Position numbers and translations under genes: made by a program
The notes under the pieces: model-generated
What the model saw: only the letters and a program-made list of their open reading frames with translations
What the model was told of the DNA's origin: nothing
Databases searched by the model: none
NCBI GenBank assembly: GCA_001910725.1
Contig: MJGA01000073.1
Span: forward strand, 1 to 53,962
Direction of reading: 5' to 3'
Length of the DNA: 53,962 bases
DNA from: Phanerodontia chrysosporium
Lineage: Eukaryota > Basidiomycota > Agaricomycetes > Polyporales > Phanerochaetaceae
Part shown: one piece after another, positions 31,141 through 41,615 of the stretch
Numbering within the stretch: position 1 is the stretch's first letter
Layout: every line of letters starts with the position of its first letter

Positions 31141-33177
31141 AAGCTAAGGAGGTTTGAACAGGATCAACCACGACATCGCGACCATATTCTTCTGAAGCCA
31201 GAATTTTTCGCCAATCTGCTCGAAGTCTGCGCAATCGACGCCTCCCATGACGCCCCAGTAAACGACGATTTACTGCTCCAAGAGGTCAAGAAGGCTCTGT
31301 TATCCGACGAAGTCATCAAGAACTATCAATCGTTACTCAAATCAGGTCCACGCGAGTTCAAGAAACCGTTAGAGGAATGGAACTTTGAGAATGGATTGCT
31401 ACTCTTCCGGGGACATATCTACATACCGAAGGATGAGAATGAGGACTTACGACGACGAATAGTCCAAATGCACCACGACCACCCATCAGCCGGACATCCA
31501 GGCAGATGGAAGACCTACGAACTTGTCTCCCGAAACTATTGGTGGCCGGGAATGTCTGTCTTCGTCAAGAAATACGTCACAGGTTGCGACACGTGTCAGC
31601 GAATGAAGAATCGCACACAGCAGACCTACGGACAACTCATGCCCAACAAGGTACCTAATGGACCTTGGGAAGTTATTACCATCGACTTGATTACTCAGTT
31701 GATGCCGTCAAGAGAAAAGGATGCCATTCTAGTCGTTGTATGCCGACTCACCAAGAGAGCACGTTTCTTCGCGATAACGAACAAATTCTCTGCTAAAGAC
31801 CTCGCAAAGATCCTGATGGATAGAATTTACCCTATCCACGGATTACCTTTGCAGATAATCTCAGACAGAGGAACTCAATTCGCGGCAGAACTCTTTCAAG
31901 AATGGTGTAAGCTACTCGGTATCGAGTCAGCGATGTCTACGGTATACCACCCTCAGACAGACGGTCAAACAGAACGAGTAAATCAAGTTCTAGAACAGTA
32001 CCTACGCTGCTTCGCTGATAATGTCAATCACGAAGACTGGGTTGATTATCTGCCCACCGCAGAATTTGCCTACAACAATGCAGCACACGAAAGTACAAAG
32101 GACACGCCGTTCTTTCTAGAATATGGTAGACACCCACGGGCAGGACCAACTCTCGACAAGCAAGCCAAAAGCAAAGACTTGAACGAGATATTCAGACTTA
32201 GACAAGACGCCCAAGACAAGGCCAAAGCAGCCCTACAACTAGCAGCGGACCGTATGAAGTGGTACTACGACCAGAACAAGCAAGAAGTGCCGTTTAAAGT
32301 CGGCGACAAAGTCCTGCTGAATTCAAAGGATTACCAAACCACTCAACGCACGCTGACACCGAGGTACCTAGAACCGTTCGAAATCATCGAACAACTATCC
32401 AAAGTAACCTTCAAGGTGAAACTGCCTCCACAATACAGGGCATATCACCCGGTGTTCCATGCTAGTAAATTAATCCCCTATTCTACACCCTCCATCGTCG
32501 GCCAACGAGCCGCACCGCCAGAGCCAGAAGTTCATGACGGAGAGCTCGAGTACGAGGTCGAGAAAATTCTCAACCACAAGACTACCGGGCGTGTCAGGAA
32601 ACGAAACTGGTACATGGTTCAGTGGAAGGGTTATGGGCCAGAAGAAGACAAATGGGAACCAGAGAGTAATCTGGAAGGTGCAAAAGAGAAGATCGCGGAA
32701 TTTTGGCGTGTTCGGAACGAAGAAGCACCTATGGAAACAGACGGTTTAGAACTCGATGAAGAGGAAACCCTTCAAATCGTTCTAGATGGTGGAAAGACAC
32801 CATCCAAGAGCACTACCGAGGCAGCAGGCTGGGACCTGTATGCAGCAGAAGATGCAACAATTCCAGCAGGAGACCGCAAACTCATCAGCACTGGCATTCA
32901 CATCCGAGTTCCAACTGGAACCTATGGACGAATTGCACCGCGATCAGGACTGGCACTCAAAGGCATTCATGTCGGCGCAGGCGTTATCGACCGGGACTAC
33001 ACGGGTATCGTCAAAATACTACTCCTTAACACAAGCGACAGTGACTTCACAGTCACGACGGGAGATAGGACGGCTCAATTGATCCTGGAGAAAATTGCCG
33101 ATGCCGATATAGAAATCGTCGAAACGCTACAGTCAACCGATCGTGGATCAGGCGGGTTTGGATCCACTGGAAAATAA
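31141..33177 (+). CDS. GypsyD pol fragment: integrase, chromodomain and C-terminal dUTPase
   Basis: The frame is open from the GypsyB LTR border through 33177 with no stop; the start is lost by truncation. It opens near LLKPEFFANLLEV, typical of sequence just before the integrase zinc finger of chromoviruses. The HHCC zinc region (HHDHPSAGHPGRW..GCDTCQRMK) is followed by the D, D, E core (ITIDLIT, IISDRGTQFAA, YHPQTDGQTERVN). A chromodomain follows (YEVEKILNHK..YMVQWKGYGPEEDKWEPESNL). The last 120 residues contain all five dUTPase motifs: AAGWDLYAAED, PRSGLALKG, GVIDRDYTG, GDRTAQLIL and RGSGGFGSTG. dUTPase hydrolyses dUTP and could limit uracil incorporation during reverse transcription. RT and gag are absent. 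Confidence 0.92.
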   Translation, partial: KLRRFEQDQPRHRDHILLKPEFFANLLEVCAIDASHDAPVNDDLLLQEVKKALLSDEVIKNYQSLLKSGPREFKKPLEEWNFENGLLLFRGHIYIPKDENEDLRRRIVQMHHDHPSAGHPGRWKTYELVSRNYWWPGMSVFVKKYVTGCDTCQRMKNRTQQTYGQLMPNKVPNGPWEVITIDLITQLMPSREKDAILVVVCRLTKRARFFAITNKFSAKDLAKILMDRIYPIHGLPLQIISDRGTQFAAELFQEWCKLLGIESAMSTVYHPQTDGQTERVNQVLEQYLRCFADNVNHEDWVDYLPTAEFAYNNAAHESTKDTPFFLEYGRHPRAGPTLDKQAKSKDLNEIFRLRQDAQDKAKAALQLAADRMKWYYDQNKQEVPFKVGDKVLLNSKDYQTTQRTLTPRYLEPFEIIEQLSKVTFKVKLPPQYRAYHPVFHASKLIPYSTPSIVGQRAAPPEPEVHDGELEYEVEKILNHKTTGRVRKRNWYMVQWKGYGPEEDKWEPESNLEGAKEKIAEFWRVRNEEAPMETDGLELDEEETLQIVLDGGKTPSKSTTEAAGWDLYAAEDATIPAGDRKLISTGIHIRVPTGTYGRIAPRSGLALKGIHVGAGVIDRDYTGIVKILLLNTSDSDFTVTTGDRTAQLILEKIADADIEIVETLQSTDRGSGGFGSTGK

Positions 33178-33217
33178 AAAGTCTTCTCTCGGGAGTTCGA
33201 ATCTGAGGAGGGGGTAC

Positions 33218-33722
33218 TGTCACAGTTTTCTAATTCCCTACGGTTTTATTCTCGTAAGCGCCCAGTAGGCGCTAGGGGTTAGGGTTATGAACTAGGGTTA
33301 GGACAGGCACGCGTCAGAACGCGGTCACGTGTTGGTCACGTGCTGGGAATGGACTCAGAGTCATGTGAGGATCTTATCTTTATCTTATCTATGATGTAGA
33401 CGCTCCGGTACAAGGGTATAGTAGGTAGCCGGACCCAGGGTCCGGGTAGTGTATTCTAGAATAGCGTAGAAGGTTCCGGACACATCCGGTACTCGGCTTT
33501 AGACTTCGCTGAGCCCGGAGTGTCTTGGCAAGTATCGCACCATCATCACGCCATTGCGCATGTGATGGGCAGTATCAAGGGTCTCGGGTAGTACCAGGGG
33601 TCCTCCCCTTCATGTATATATACCGGGCTCTGCTGGGCTTAAGTCCCCAGCATCATCTACCTCGTCTTTCACCCACTTCACTCGCACACTCGCAGTCAAG
33701 TCCAACCCCACTTAAGCTACTA
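33218..33722 (+). repeat. 3' LTR of GypsyD
   Basis: A purine tract (GAGGAGGGGG) precedes TACTGTCACAG, the LTR start. A TATATATA box lies at 33615-33622 in a context (CATGTATATATACCGGGCTC) very like that of the copia LTR. The right limit near 33720 is estimated. Confidence 0.7.
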
Positions 33723-33724
33723 AG

Positions 33725-34251
33725 GTAAGTAGCGGGGTTTACTTTGACATAGTTTCTGAAAAAGTGGTAAAACACTGTACTTGCAGTTTATGATTTAGGA
33801 TTTCATTCTTGAATAACTATTTAATCCTGACTGCAAACGCCCATGGAAAAATCGCGAAAAATGGTAGGCATCGCCGCGAGTGTCACGAAACACTCGTGGC
33901 GATATATGCCTATTTTTGCGATTTTATTTGGATGCAATATGATTATTATTTAATTTAAAAAATGGCTCAGACTGCTGCAAATGCCCATGATCGCGAAAAA
34001 AGGTAGGCATCGCCGCGACTGTCACGAAACAATCGCGGCTGACTCATGTGTATATGGGACCATGACCATTCACATCAGTTCACCGCGAGTGTGTCAAAAC
34101 ATTCGCGGCACATAGGCTGTCTCAGCATCACTTCAGATACTTCACCTTCAACCCTAGTTAAACCCACCTTAACCCTCTAATAACCATGAACCCGTACTTA
34201 ACCCCATCCTGAACCCAACATGTACCCTAAACCGACAGCAAGAATCTAGGC
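33725..34251. mobile_element. E4: E1-like terminal fragment with palindromes
   Basis: Three 26-bp dyads (33874-33899, 34013-34038, 34083-34108) precede the same C-rich end as E1 (about 90 bp nearly identical to 9398-9487), which again stops at ATAAT (34252-34256). The first dyad is nested in a longer hairpin. No gene is present; it is either a deleted copy or a non-autonomous derivative. Confidence 0.75.
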
Positions 34252-34256
34252 ATAAT

Positions 34257-34662
34257 CTCGAGACTTCGAAAGGTGACTTTTCGGTAGTCCGCTGCTCGTT
34301 GGGGTGCTGTTGGCCCCTTCCGCATGATCTGTACATACAAAACCTTCGTACTTTTGCCGAGAAAGAATCCCTTAAGGGGATTCGTTGCTCCCGACCTCAG
34401 GGAGACTTTTCTCCGCACCAATCGCATTGCAGCCGACGAGCGACATTTCGCCTCTCGTCGGCCCGCCAGTCCCTTCGGGCCTGGCGGTTGCAAGGAGTAT
34501 ATATCCCAGTAGGAAACCGCTGATGAGTCTTCACGACGAAAGCTCAGCGCGACACAACAGTGTCGGCTGTCTTCGGTTTTCCTGTAAAGCATTCCGCGCT
34601 CGCCACTCGCTACGCTCGCGTTTCGCGCCCCCCAAACCCTAAGGTACCAGTAAAAAACCAGT
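34257..34662 (+). mobile_element. ATAAT-flanked 406-bp structured segment containing a hammerhead ribozyme
   Basis: The segment is bounded by ATAAT on both sides (34252-34256, 34663-34667). The right end matches the foldback element terminus (CCCTAAGGTACCAG then TAAAAAACCAGT). The interior is dense in inverted repeats: a 9-bp stem GCCGACGAG at 34432-34440 with 34454-34462, a 7-bp stem CCGCCAG at 34463-34469 with 34481-34487, AATCCCTTAAGGGGATT near 34368, and the ribozyme. It has retrozyme- or viroid-like character, but no second monomer copy is seen. Confidence 0.6.
34512..34582 (+). ncRNA. hammerhead ribozyme (type I layout)
   Basis: The conserved core is CTGATGA (34520-34526) and GAAA (34538-34541), bracketing stem II GTC/GAC with loop TTCAC. 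Stem I is GGAAACCG (34512-34519) with CGGTTTTCC (34574-34582), eight consecutive pairs including one G-U. Stem III is A-U and G-C, a small internal loop, CAGC/GCTG, a bulged G, then CGACAC/GTGTCG closed by AACA. Predicted self-cleavage follows CUU, after 34573. CUU fits the NUH rule but is a weaker site than GUC. Confidence 0.72.
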
Positions 34663-34667
34663 ATAAT

Positions 34668-36140
34668 GGCTAAGCTCACGGAAGATTCGGGAGATCAAGA
34701 CTCAGATACGGACTCATAGTTATCGGGAAGTTCAGCAGACTATGGCGCAGACTCAGATAAAGATTGAGACTCAGAGTTAGCTTCGTCAGCATATGAGGAG
34801 CCAGAATCGGCCTCATATTCATTCAGTTCGTAAGTGAGTTGAACTGAGGACAGTTCATATTTCAAGTAACCCCCAGATATCATGCGCCAAACCTGTTTGC
34901 CACAAGATATGGATGAAATGAGGCTCATTCTGGTATAGCAGGATTAGCACAATGAAGTAGAGCTTAGTATAGAAGAGGAATTCAAGGTGTGGGAATGTAT
35001 AGTAAAGCATGGGAGTTCAGAGCGAGGGCGTGAGAAGACAGAGACCCAAAGGGAAGGCGTGAGAAGACGCAGCCATCTTGGGATCACTGTGGGAAAGGCA
35101 GGCTATACTTGGGCGGTGTGGGAAAGTAACTACCCAATTAGGCCTGGGAATGCGCCAAGCATCTTTGGAATGAGGGGAGAGACGTGTGGAAAGTCAGAGG
35201 AAAGTATGGAAAGGAATGGAATCCACTGGAAAGGTACAGAAAGAAGGTGCCAAGCGGAAAAGGAAGCGGAAAGGCGTTGCAGGAAGGATGTAGAATAGTG
35301 TAGCACCTTGTAGAACATTCTAGCACTGTACAAATTGACCAAACACGGTCAAATAAGGCCATACTCTGTAGGAGTATAAAAGGCCACTCTCTTCTTCTCT
35401 CTCAATAGATCACTAGTTGGAAGCAGCCAGCTATTTTCTCACCTCAACCACCACCATCTCTTGGTGTGGGCTGTGTGTTATCAGTATAAGTGTGATTCAG
35501 TTCTGGTAAGGGTAGTTAGTCCACCAGTGCAAACAGGCATTGTGGTGGTAGTCTATCGCTTACTCAGTCTTTAGTCTACGGTCCTCCGTCTACAGTAAGA
35601 TTAGTTAGTCCACCAGTGCACTCAGGCATTGTGGTGGTAGTCTATTGCTTACTCTAGTTACGTCTACAGTATTACGATTTTACATTAGCTCTTTAGTCCA
35701 GCAAGGCACCTGGTAGTTGAGCTATTTGGTTGAGGAGGTTTAGTTATTCGTCTACAGTTCACAGTTTACATGTAAGTTATAGCAAGCAGGCTATATCTAC
35801 TTGATTGGTTATTCGGTCTACGGTTTACGTGTAAGTCATAGCAAGCAGGCTATACTTACTTGGTTGTTACTCGGTCTATGGTCATAAGTAAAGATAAGCA
35901 AGCAAGGCTTACTTTACTTACTCTTTGGTTACTAAGGTCTTACTTACAGGTGTTACTTGTACTTAAGTCTTATTACCTTTTCCCTTCTAGGAGACTAGCC
36001 TCTTCTACCTCTACACACTATCCTACCCTCTGTATACCTACTATCCCAGCAATACTTTTTCCCTCCACACGAACGCCTGAGGCAGTAGTCGACCAACAGT
36101 CTGGTCCACCTCACTCGGTTACCTTTGGTAATATCTTTTG
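34668..36140 (+). mobile_element. GypsyC 3' remnant: pol tail and LTR
   Basis: It starts right of ATAAT with the acidic pol tail (..LTEDSGDQDSDTDS-stop). The LTR begins near TGAGGACAGTTC (34845) and shares GATATCATGC..CAAGATATGGATGA with GypsyB. A TATAAAAGG box is at about 35376. Downstream are tandem leader repeats (CCACCAGTGC..TTGTGGTGG at about 35520 and 35612; GCAAGCAGGCTATA at about 35785 and 35840). The end lies near ACGAACGCCTGAGGCAG..ACTCGGTTACC (36068-36124). Confidence 0.75.
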
Positions 36141-37797
36141 CTAGGGTATAAAGCACGACAACGGATGCGACGAGGTGGCATAAGGTCAAGCAAGAGCTGA
36201 GTCTAGGGGTGTTGAAGATGTCAATGTGAACCTGTGCACCTGGTGCCCTCTGTCGCGGAGCTAGGGCTCAACGCTTCACGAGGGAGGGCAAGTGGGGAGG
36301 TCGACAACAAGGCGCAGCGGAGCGAGTCACACAGCGACGCACAACTTCTTCAGCTGTCCGTATTAACCAAGTTCTATTAGTGTTGTATGCTACAATACAA
36401 GTGACGGGCTTACCTGTCCGTATTGACCAAGAGGTCGAGATGACGGACAGGAGCGAGGGGAGCTACCCTTATATACTACAGTACTCTAGGGCAGGCTGTA
36501 TGATTACCTAAGCTGATGGGCAGTGCTTGGCATAGCCAGCGAGGCTGCGACGCGGACTGCGCGGCGAGGCTGTGCGGGGGCTATGTCACGAGGCTGTGTC
36601 AGCTGGCAGTGTCTCAAGGCTGCGTCGGGCCGAGGCTGTGTCATCAGGCTGATCAGCTCGGCGTGTCTCTGCGAGGGGAGTCATCAGGGATGACAGTGCC
36701 TCCTCGGCGATCCGGGGAACCGGTTGCAAGGCAGACCGGTGATCCGGGCGGTGTCTGAGCGCGCAGCGGGATGCGCTGGCATCTAGGGGTGATGCGCCAT
36801 CAGGGCGCTGGCGCTGAGTGGCCAGGCGCTGAGTGTGGGCGGCTAGGACTCCAGACGGCGCGAGGGTTGCTCGCCTGTTGAATTAATCGAGGAAAATAGC
36901 CAAAAATCGGCAAAAATAGGGCAGCACCGTCACATCCGTGACACCCTCGCCATCCCGCCCTTCATACCCTCTGTCCCCGGGCTTTGTCGCTGTGCTCGTT
37001 ATTATCACCCCATGTCGCCCCATCCATGAGAGCAGGCTAATATGTAAAATAATCAGAGATTCACCACTAATTCCCCTTAACCTGGGAGGAGACTCACAGC
37101 ATTTCATGCCCCAAGGTGTTGAAGCGCAACGCCGCCACCAGACGACGAGTGGAACATGCTCGAATGGGAAATGGTCAGGTTGCCAGGTGGGGTGGAAGGG
37201 GATGCGAAAGCGCTGGAACCTGCAGAGTCCCCACGCGTCCGGGGCCAGGCATCAGCCGGGTGGGGACACTGCCCATAATCAAAAAAAATCCCGACCAGAC
37301 CATTAATTTGCAAACAGCTGTAAAACTCGTCGAAAGTACTACTCGGCAAATCCCGTGCGTAATCAATCATACTATTCTCGCTACTACTCCGGGGGGATGG
37401 GTGGTGCACATCATTGATGGCTTCGGGGGCTTTGATTGGTCACTTATCTTGTGGAGCAGTTTTTGCCACTCTGAGCCCTTCAATAATTACCATGATTTTC
37501 ATGCACGCTCTGTTATGTGAATGGATGCTACATTGATTTAATCGGCCATATACATGTATCTACGACTATCTGTGGGCCGGTGCATGCCAAAAGGCAGTCG
37601 GCACCTAGTCCTGTTGCATTATTTTTGGCGGCCACTGTAGACCAAGGCCTCCCACTGTGGCATCATTCGTGCTATGTTGGGTCGGAGTTGGCATAGCCCT
37701 GCTAGCAATATCCTTACAGACACCTGAAAACATTGCAGCAATGCACCTCACGCATAACAAATAGAATCGAATGCCTATTCAAGTCTGCCTATGTACA
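36141..37797. other. non-coding interval at the edge of the transposon island
   Basis: No gene was recognised. GC-rich sequence at 36510-36680 has short repeats of GAGGCTGTGTCA type. A TATATAAG on the minus strand near 36470 could belong to an old LTR fragment. The 3' flank of the GH3 gene is at the right. Confidence 0.5.
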
Positions 37798-40247
37798 CTA
37801 CCGTGGTTGCGGCCACCCGAGAATCTGAGTAGTCTTGCCTGTAAGCTCGAAAGTATGCATGATCTCGCGCGTAGTATCCACCCACACACTATACTTCCCT
37901 GGATACAGTGAGCGCACGCCGCTCTCGTCCACGCGCGCAATCGATCCGAGTGTGACGGAGAGTGCCGCGGTTGCCGTGCGCCCGGGCGTAATGCCCTTGA
38001 CCCGCGTGTACGCGACGAGCTCTTGCTGCGGTGCAGGAGACGGGCCTACGGTCGTGTGCGCAAAGAGGAGGGCGACATAGTCGGAGGTGACCTTGCCCGA
38101 GTTTTTGACTGCGACGTGGAACGTGAAGAGCGGGGCAAGGTCAGTGAACGCGACGCCCGCATGCTTCGCCCCGGCGACGAGGCTGCTGATGTCGAAGCGC
38201 GACGGCGGGGATGCGGCCCACGAGAGCTTGAAGCTCGTGTAGTGCAGGCCAAAGCCGAAGTCGAAGACGGGCGTGCCAGTGTACCACTTGTACGTGCGCC
38301 CCGGAGACGAGCTGCTCGGGCGCAGCGCCATGTCGGTCATCGGGATCGCATCAACGTAGGCGGCGGGGTACTGGGTGATCGGAAGACGGCCAGAGGGCGC
38401 GGTCTTGCCGGTGAGGATGTTGACAATGGCCGTACCGCCGCTCTGTCCAGGATATCCACCCCACAAGAGGGCGTTGACCTGGCAGCGTCATCAGTATACC
38501 AGGAAGGGCATACAGTATACGGTACTTACGGCCTTGCTCGCCTTCAACGATGACGAATCCACTTGCCCGCCACCCATTTGGAGCACGATGAGCGGCTTCC
38601 GCAGCGCTGCGAGCTGCTCTATGAGGTCGAGCTGGTTGCCGGGCCATTCGATGCTGTCGCGGTCGTGCCCCTCGCTCTCGATCGTCTCGTCGATGCCGCC
38701 TGCGAAGACGATAGCGTCGGCTGCCTTGGCGGCCATGAGCGCGGAAGCGAAGCCGCTGGTGTCGGTGCTGTTGATGGCGGTGCCGTTCGCGAACGAGACG
38801 TGGAAGCCGGCGTCCTGCAGGGCTTGCAGCGGGCTGATGAGGAAGGGCGCGATGCCCTGGTAGTTGCCCTGCATCTGCGTCGTTGCGTTCGCCCACGGCC
38901 CGACGACCGCGATGTGCTTGATCCGGCGCGAGAGCGGGAGCGTGCCGTCGTTCTTCAAGAGGACGACACCTTCCTCGGCGGCGGTGAGAGCGAGGGCTTG
39001 TGCGGAAGGCGTGTTCACATCGGCCCAGCCAAGCTGTCGCCATGGCTGGTTCTCTGGAGAGTCAAAATAGCCTAGCCTATGGACACAATGTCAGGTATGC
39101 CTGCGACGAGGAGGCCAGCGTTGACGTACCTGACCAGTGAGCTATACAACCGCACCATGGACGTCTTGACGTCGTCCTCGGTGACGAGCTTCTGGTTCAC
39201 GGCGTCGACGAGGGTCTGAGAGTACGTGGTGCCGCAGTCGACGTCAGTCCCAGCCTTGAGCGAAACAGCGGACGCATTAACGAGCGTCGAAGTGTAGTTG
39301 TGGGGGTCAAAGACATTGTCGACCGCGTCGCAGTCGGACGTGATCCAGCCGTCGCCGAGGCCAAAGTGATCGCGGATGAGGTCCTGGAGGAGGTAGGGGC
39401 TCGCGCAGGACGGGACGCCGTTGACGGCGTTGTACGAGCACATGACGCTGCCGACGTGCGCGTCGCGCACGCAGCTCTGGAACGAGGGGGTGTAGAACTC
39501 GGCGAGGTCCTGTGTCGAGATGACCGCGTTGAACGCCATGCGGTTGTTGCCGTGCCAGTCCTCGAGGTCGTACCCAGCAAAGTGCTTGCAGTCGGCGACG
39601 ACCTTGTAGTAAGGGTCGGGGAGAGGCCGCCCTGCAGGCCGGTAATGAGTTGGTAGACGTACTGCGCGATGTGGTAGGGATCTTCGCCAGGCGTCTCTTG
39701 GCCGCGGCCCCAGCGGGGGTCCTTGAACGGGTTGATGTTCGGCGTGAAGAAGTCGAGGCCGGCGCGCCCTGCATTATTGAATGCACGAGCCTCCGTGCTA
39801 ATGACGGTAGCGATGGAGTGTATGAGGTCGTCATCGAACGTAGCTCCGAGAATGATAGGTTGCGGGAACGAAGTAGCAGAGCTGAACGGTGAGCCCGGTA
39901 CAGTCGAAAAGTTGGTACCGGGGCTCCGCGCGACGCCGTGCTAATCGTTTGTCAGAGAACGTCGATGGGACGGTAACCAGCAGACGTACCAGAGCTTCAC
40001 TCCACCAATTGTACGGCGGCAAACCAACGCGGGGCACGCCAGGTGAAGCGTTCACAGTGTTGTTGACGAGCTCTTCGAGAGTGAGCGCGTCGACGAGTGC
40101 TTTCGCGCGAGACACGGGATCTGCAGACGCATTGCAGACGAGGTTGCTCTTGAGCGGCCCGTTTGCACAGTCGGGAAAGGCACCGAGTACAGTCTGGGAC
40201 GCTGCTACAGACACAGCCAAGAGGCCCTTGTAGGAGAAGCGCGGCAT
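37798..40247 (-). CDS. GH3 beta-xylosidase-type glycoside hydrolase (apparent frameshift)
   Basis: Four exons: 40247-39990, 39940-39130, 39076-38530 and 38478-37798. A signal peptide (MPRFSYKGLLAVSVAASQTVLG) directs secretion. Family 3 landmarks are the N-terminal NNTVNASPGVPRVGLPPYNWWSEAL, DPRWGRGQETPGEDPY, VADCKHFAGYDLEDW, and the nucleophile region ITSDCDAVDNV. A second domain (AAEEGVVLLKNDGTLPL; HDRDSIEWPGNQLDL) and a C-terminal fibronectin-III-like domain (FDFGFGLHYTSFKLSW..) follow. The SDCDAV form is typical of fungal xylan 1,4-beta-xylosidases, which release xylose from xylo-oligosaccharides outside the cell. In exon 2 the frame slips by one base near 39617-39621 (LQGGLSP / DPYYK), in a run of four G on the plus strand. 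This is either a sequencing deletion or an inactivating mutation. Confidence 0.9.
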
Positions 40248-41615
40248 CGCAGCGAGCAGCGGGGATACGAGTTCAGCCAGCAGCTGGCTTAAATCTGGGC
40301 TGGCGACCATGGCGGGGTGCACGAGACGGCGGCGAGAGGCAACTGGCGGGCCTGCGGCACGAGTGGCTTGATCAGATGCCCGCCGAGGATGCCTACAGGA
40401 TGATTACCGTTCAGCGAAGCAGATGGATTAGTAAGGACAGCACGCACGCCAACTACGGCCGGATACAGTGCTGAACGTTTTGGAGGCAAATGGGCAACGG
40501 CGTGCGTCCGAGTCGGCGAGCTGCCCGTGGTGGACCGTCGGGCGCGCGATGGATGATGGCCAGCAGATTCCGGGGTTAGCAAACGCGCTATACGCGGGAC
40601 CGCGCGGTCAAAAGCTCATCAGGGAAGCACGGTCAGCTGCAGCTCGACCTGACTGCCGAGCGCGACGCGTGGGGTGATGCCTTCAGTGAGCCTGGTCACG
40701 GGAGAGTTCATGGCGGGGAACGCAAATAGAACGGCGGCGCAAACGGCAGTCACAACGTCGAATAGACAGCGCGAAGTCGACCGCCGCCCTGCGGCTTCTT
40801 CATCCACGGACGTCAGCAGGACCAAGGGTCGCGGTCCGGCAGCGATGACGTCAGAAGGTCTTCAAACTTGCGTTACGCATTCTGAAGGCAGCTGCCCAAG
40901 CGGCGACAATGGCTATACAATCATCAGCGAAGTGAAGTCAGCAGCGAGCCCTGCTGGCTTCGAGTGTGCACACACCTTTGCGCGTTTCGCTTCAACACCT
41001 CTCTCCACCACTTAGAGCTCCCAGAGCTTCCTGCAGCTAGTTGATCGCACCGGGTCTAGTTCACGCGCGGTATTCAGCGCAACTGGAAACGTCGCCCTCT
41101 GTGCAGCTCGTCCATGCAGGCCGAGGACTGCCTTTCCTTGCCATACCATACTCGCAACACAGAGCCCACTCGCGCGACATGTGAAGATGGGCTACCTTGA
41201 GGTGAAACAAAGCGTGCGATAATATACGACGGCACAAGGGCACAATGGGAATGGGGGATGTAAGAGCGAAGTGACGGTGGTTGCGCGAGACGACGAGCGT
41301 GCGGATCATTTCCCCCCGCGCGTCTACGCCTTCGTGGCGCTGACCCTAACCTCACACGGACCAAGACCGTACACCGCGTCCTCGAGTATGAGCCGGCGAC
41401 ATATAAATATGATACATGAAACAAAGCGTGACAAAGAGCGACACACAGCAGATTGCGAGATCCAGACCATTGAGCCCTACTACGTATACTATCCGAGAAT
41501 ATAAAAAAAGAGCGATTGCAATACTAATAGTCTATATGTGCGTGTCGTGTCCAAACGAGTCCAGGATGTAGATATAAGCAAGAAGAGGTGGATATCATGA
41601 CGGTCCGTGCACCGG
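40248..41615. other. intergenic interval between GH3 gene and membrane-protein gene
   Basis: No coding region was recognised on either strand; the reading frames present lack family features and splice continuity. It contains the promoter region of the GH3 gene (left part) and the 3' flank of the next gene (right part). No strong core promoter motif was identified. Confidence 0.5.

Noticed and set aside
33194..33204. GTTCGAATC resembling a tRNA B-box
   Set aside because: No A-box or cloverleaf around it; it adjoins the polypurine tract of GypsyD.
33272..33301. TTAGGG-like motifs suggesting a telomere remnant
   Set aside because: Only three interrupted copies, and they lie within the GypsyD LTR.
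34227..34679. 150-residue minus-strand frame across the ribozyme segment
   Set aside because: It spans two element junctions and has no domain; the segment is better explained as structured RNA.
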